This document shows, in pieces, positions 63,138 through 64,000 of a stretch of 64,000 bases of DNA (position 1 is the first letter of the stretch; the number at the start of each line of letters is the position of its first letter). Location of the stretch: NCBI GenBank assembly GCA_963848355.1, contig CAWKDG010000012.1, positions 930,001 to 994,000 of the forward strand, in the 5' to 3' direction. Below the pieces are notes generated by a model. The model did no database searches. It worked only from the letters and a program-made list of their open reading frames with translations, and was not told where the DNA came from. This stretch comes from CAWKDG01 sp963848355 (GTDB taxonomy: Bacteria > Actinomycetota > Acidimicrobiia > Acidimicrobiales > UBA8190). Both the position numbers and the translations under genes were made by a program.

Positions 63138-64000
63138 TCTACCCGCTGGTCCGCGACCTTGCCGCCGAGGATGTCCCTGTGGCGGTGACCTGCCGGGTGC
63201 TGAAGTTTTCCAAGCAGAACTACTTCAAGTGGCTTCGCCGCCCCTGCAGCCGGCGGGACTTAGAGAACGCCTATCTGACCGACGCCGCGGTCGACGTGAA
63301 TCACGACGATCCCGAGTTCGGCTACCGCTTCATCGCCGATGAGCTCGAGCGCCTCGGGCACAAGGTATCGGAGAACCGGGTGTGGCGGCTGTGCTCTGAA
63401 CAGCGCATTTTCTCCGCCCATTCGAAGAAACGGGGGCTCTCTCGCCGGCCTGGGCCTCCGGTCCATGACGACCTCGTCGAGCGTGACTTCAGCGCCTCAC
63501 GTCCGAACGAGCTATGGCTGACCGACATCACGGAGCACCAGACGAGGGAAGGGAAGCTCTATTGCTGCGGGGTGAAAGACGTCTTCTCCAACCGCATCGT
63601 CGGCTATGCAACCGACAGCCGCATGACTGCCAGTCTCGCTGTCAGGGCCTTGCATCACGCCGTCGCACTTCGAGGCCCCGGTGCTACGGTCGTTCACAGC
63701 GACAGGGGATCGCAATTTCGCGCACACGTCTACGTCCGAGCACTGCGGGATTTCGGACTGCGGGGGTCGATGGGTCGGGTGGCGGCCGCTGGTGACAACG
63801 CGCCGATGGAGTCCTTCTATTCACTGTTGCAGAAGAACGTCCTCAACTCGAGGAAACAGTGGGCTACCCGCGAGGAGCTCCACCTGGCGATCGTGCGGTG
63901 GATCGAAGTCACCTACAACCGTCGGCGCCGCCAGCGGGCTCTTGGCAAGCTCACGCCGATCGAATATGAGACCATCTACACCGCTGAGATGGTCGCCTAA
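63134..64000 (+). CDS. IS3-family transposase OrfB (DDE integrase domain)
   Basis: 288 residues, ending with TAA at the last bases of the window. An HTH_21-type region (NHDDPEFGYRFIADEL) is followed by an rve catalytic core with all three acidic residues: Asp in LWLTDITEH, Asp in VVHSDRGSQF and Glu in NAPMESFYSLLQ. The C-terminal YNRRRRQRALGKLTPIEYE is typical of IS3. It lies in the -1 frame relative to orfA with a 4-bp ATGA overlap after CCCCAAAA, so it may be made by frameshifting or by re-initiation. It appears intact. Confidence 0.93.
   Translation: MIYPLVRDLAAEDVPVAVTCRVLKFSKQNYFKWLRRPCSRRDLENAYLTDAAVDVNHDDPEFGYRFIADELERLGHKVSENRVWRLCSEQRIFSAHSKKRGLSRRPGPPVHDDLVERDFSASRPNELWLTDITEHQTREGKLYCCGVKDVFSNRIVGYATDSRMTASLAVRALHHAVALRGPGATVVHSDRGSQFRAHVYVRALRDFGLRGSMGRVAAAGDNAPMESFYSLLQKNVLNSRKQWATREELHLAIVRWIEVTYNRRRRQRALGKLTPIEYETIYTAEMVA

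Larger units (their letters stand above)
62780..64000 (+). mobile_element. IS3-family insertion sequence (right end outside window)
   Basis: Contains orfA and orfB in the usual overlapping order. The left end is estimated at TGCCGAAGGG (62780). The right inverted repeat and any target duplication lie beyond the edge. 62519-62779, between the PPTase start and the IS, shows no gene and should hold the PPTase promoter. Confidence 0.8.

Overview
The window is high-GC DNA from an actinobacterium. The best marker is the left end: the actinobacterial cell-wall and division regulation block fhaA-fhaB-pstP-pbpA-pknB, all reading leftward. A BldD-type regulator, a SARP-type regulator and many very large repeat-rich exported proteins agree with this. 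The Cys-paired VSCT...C...AVG propeller repeats and the missing rodA make me suspect the class Acidimicrobiia, but that is inference; no rRNA or taxonomic marker gene is present.

Layout. 1-5174: the pknB block. 5548-9975: a small exported protein, a membrane GGDEF-EAL enzyme of cyclic di-GMP turnover, a BldD-like cyclic di-GMP-binding regulator and tRNA-Leu(CAG). 10167-29808: an exported-protein region containing a beta-helix/propeller/IPT protein, an IS481 remnant, a six-hairpin glycosidase-like protein, a five-repeat Ig-like protein, a methyltransferase, a streptogramin-lyase-like propeller, an ACT protein, a small exported protein, a TetR regulator and a 2387-residue giant repeat protein. 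30246-36406: two related polytopic GT-C-like membrane proteins around a seven-repeat exported protein, with a DPM1-like GT2 gene that carries a frameshift. 36601-42529: a large exported protein and a SARP/AAA/TPR regulator. 42772-45509: a flavin electron-transfer cassette (ApbE, FMN-binding protein, ferric-reductase-like flavocytochrome). 45668-49201: a PilZ protein, a methyltransferase and a Cys-containing exported protein. 49625-53979: YihY and AI-2E/PerM membrane genes (both disrupted), a PhyH dioxygenase, a ParB-like small protein and an aquaporin. 54731-62518: a compact nonribosomal peptide cluster (A-PCP, P450, C-A-PCP-TE, Sfp-type PPTase). 62780-64000: an IS3-family element at the right edge.

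How it works together. The left block would tie peptidoglycan synthesis to Ser/Thr phosphorylation. Cyclic di-GMP appears as enzyme, transcription-level receptor (BldD, RxD-X8-RxxD intact) and PilZ effector. The NRPS cluster is complete enough on paper to make a Leu-Val-type dipeptide: by-eye specificity codes read Leu for the loading module and Val for the second, a P450 sits between them, and the thioesterase has Cys in place of the nucleophilic Ser.

Four genes carry single-base frame breaks (near 35941, 43857, 50255 and 50945) and one of these also has an in-frame TAG (50767). Either these genes are decaying or the assembly has residual indel errors; the reads would decide.
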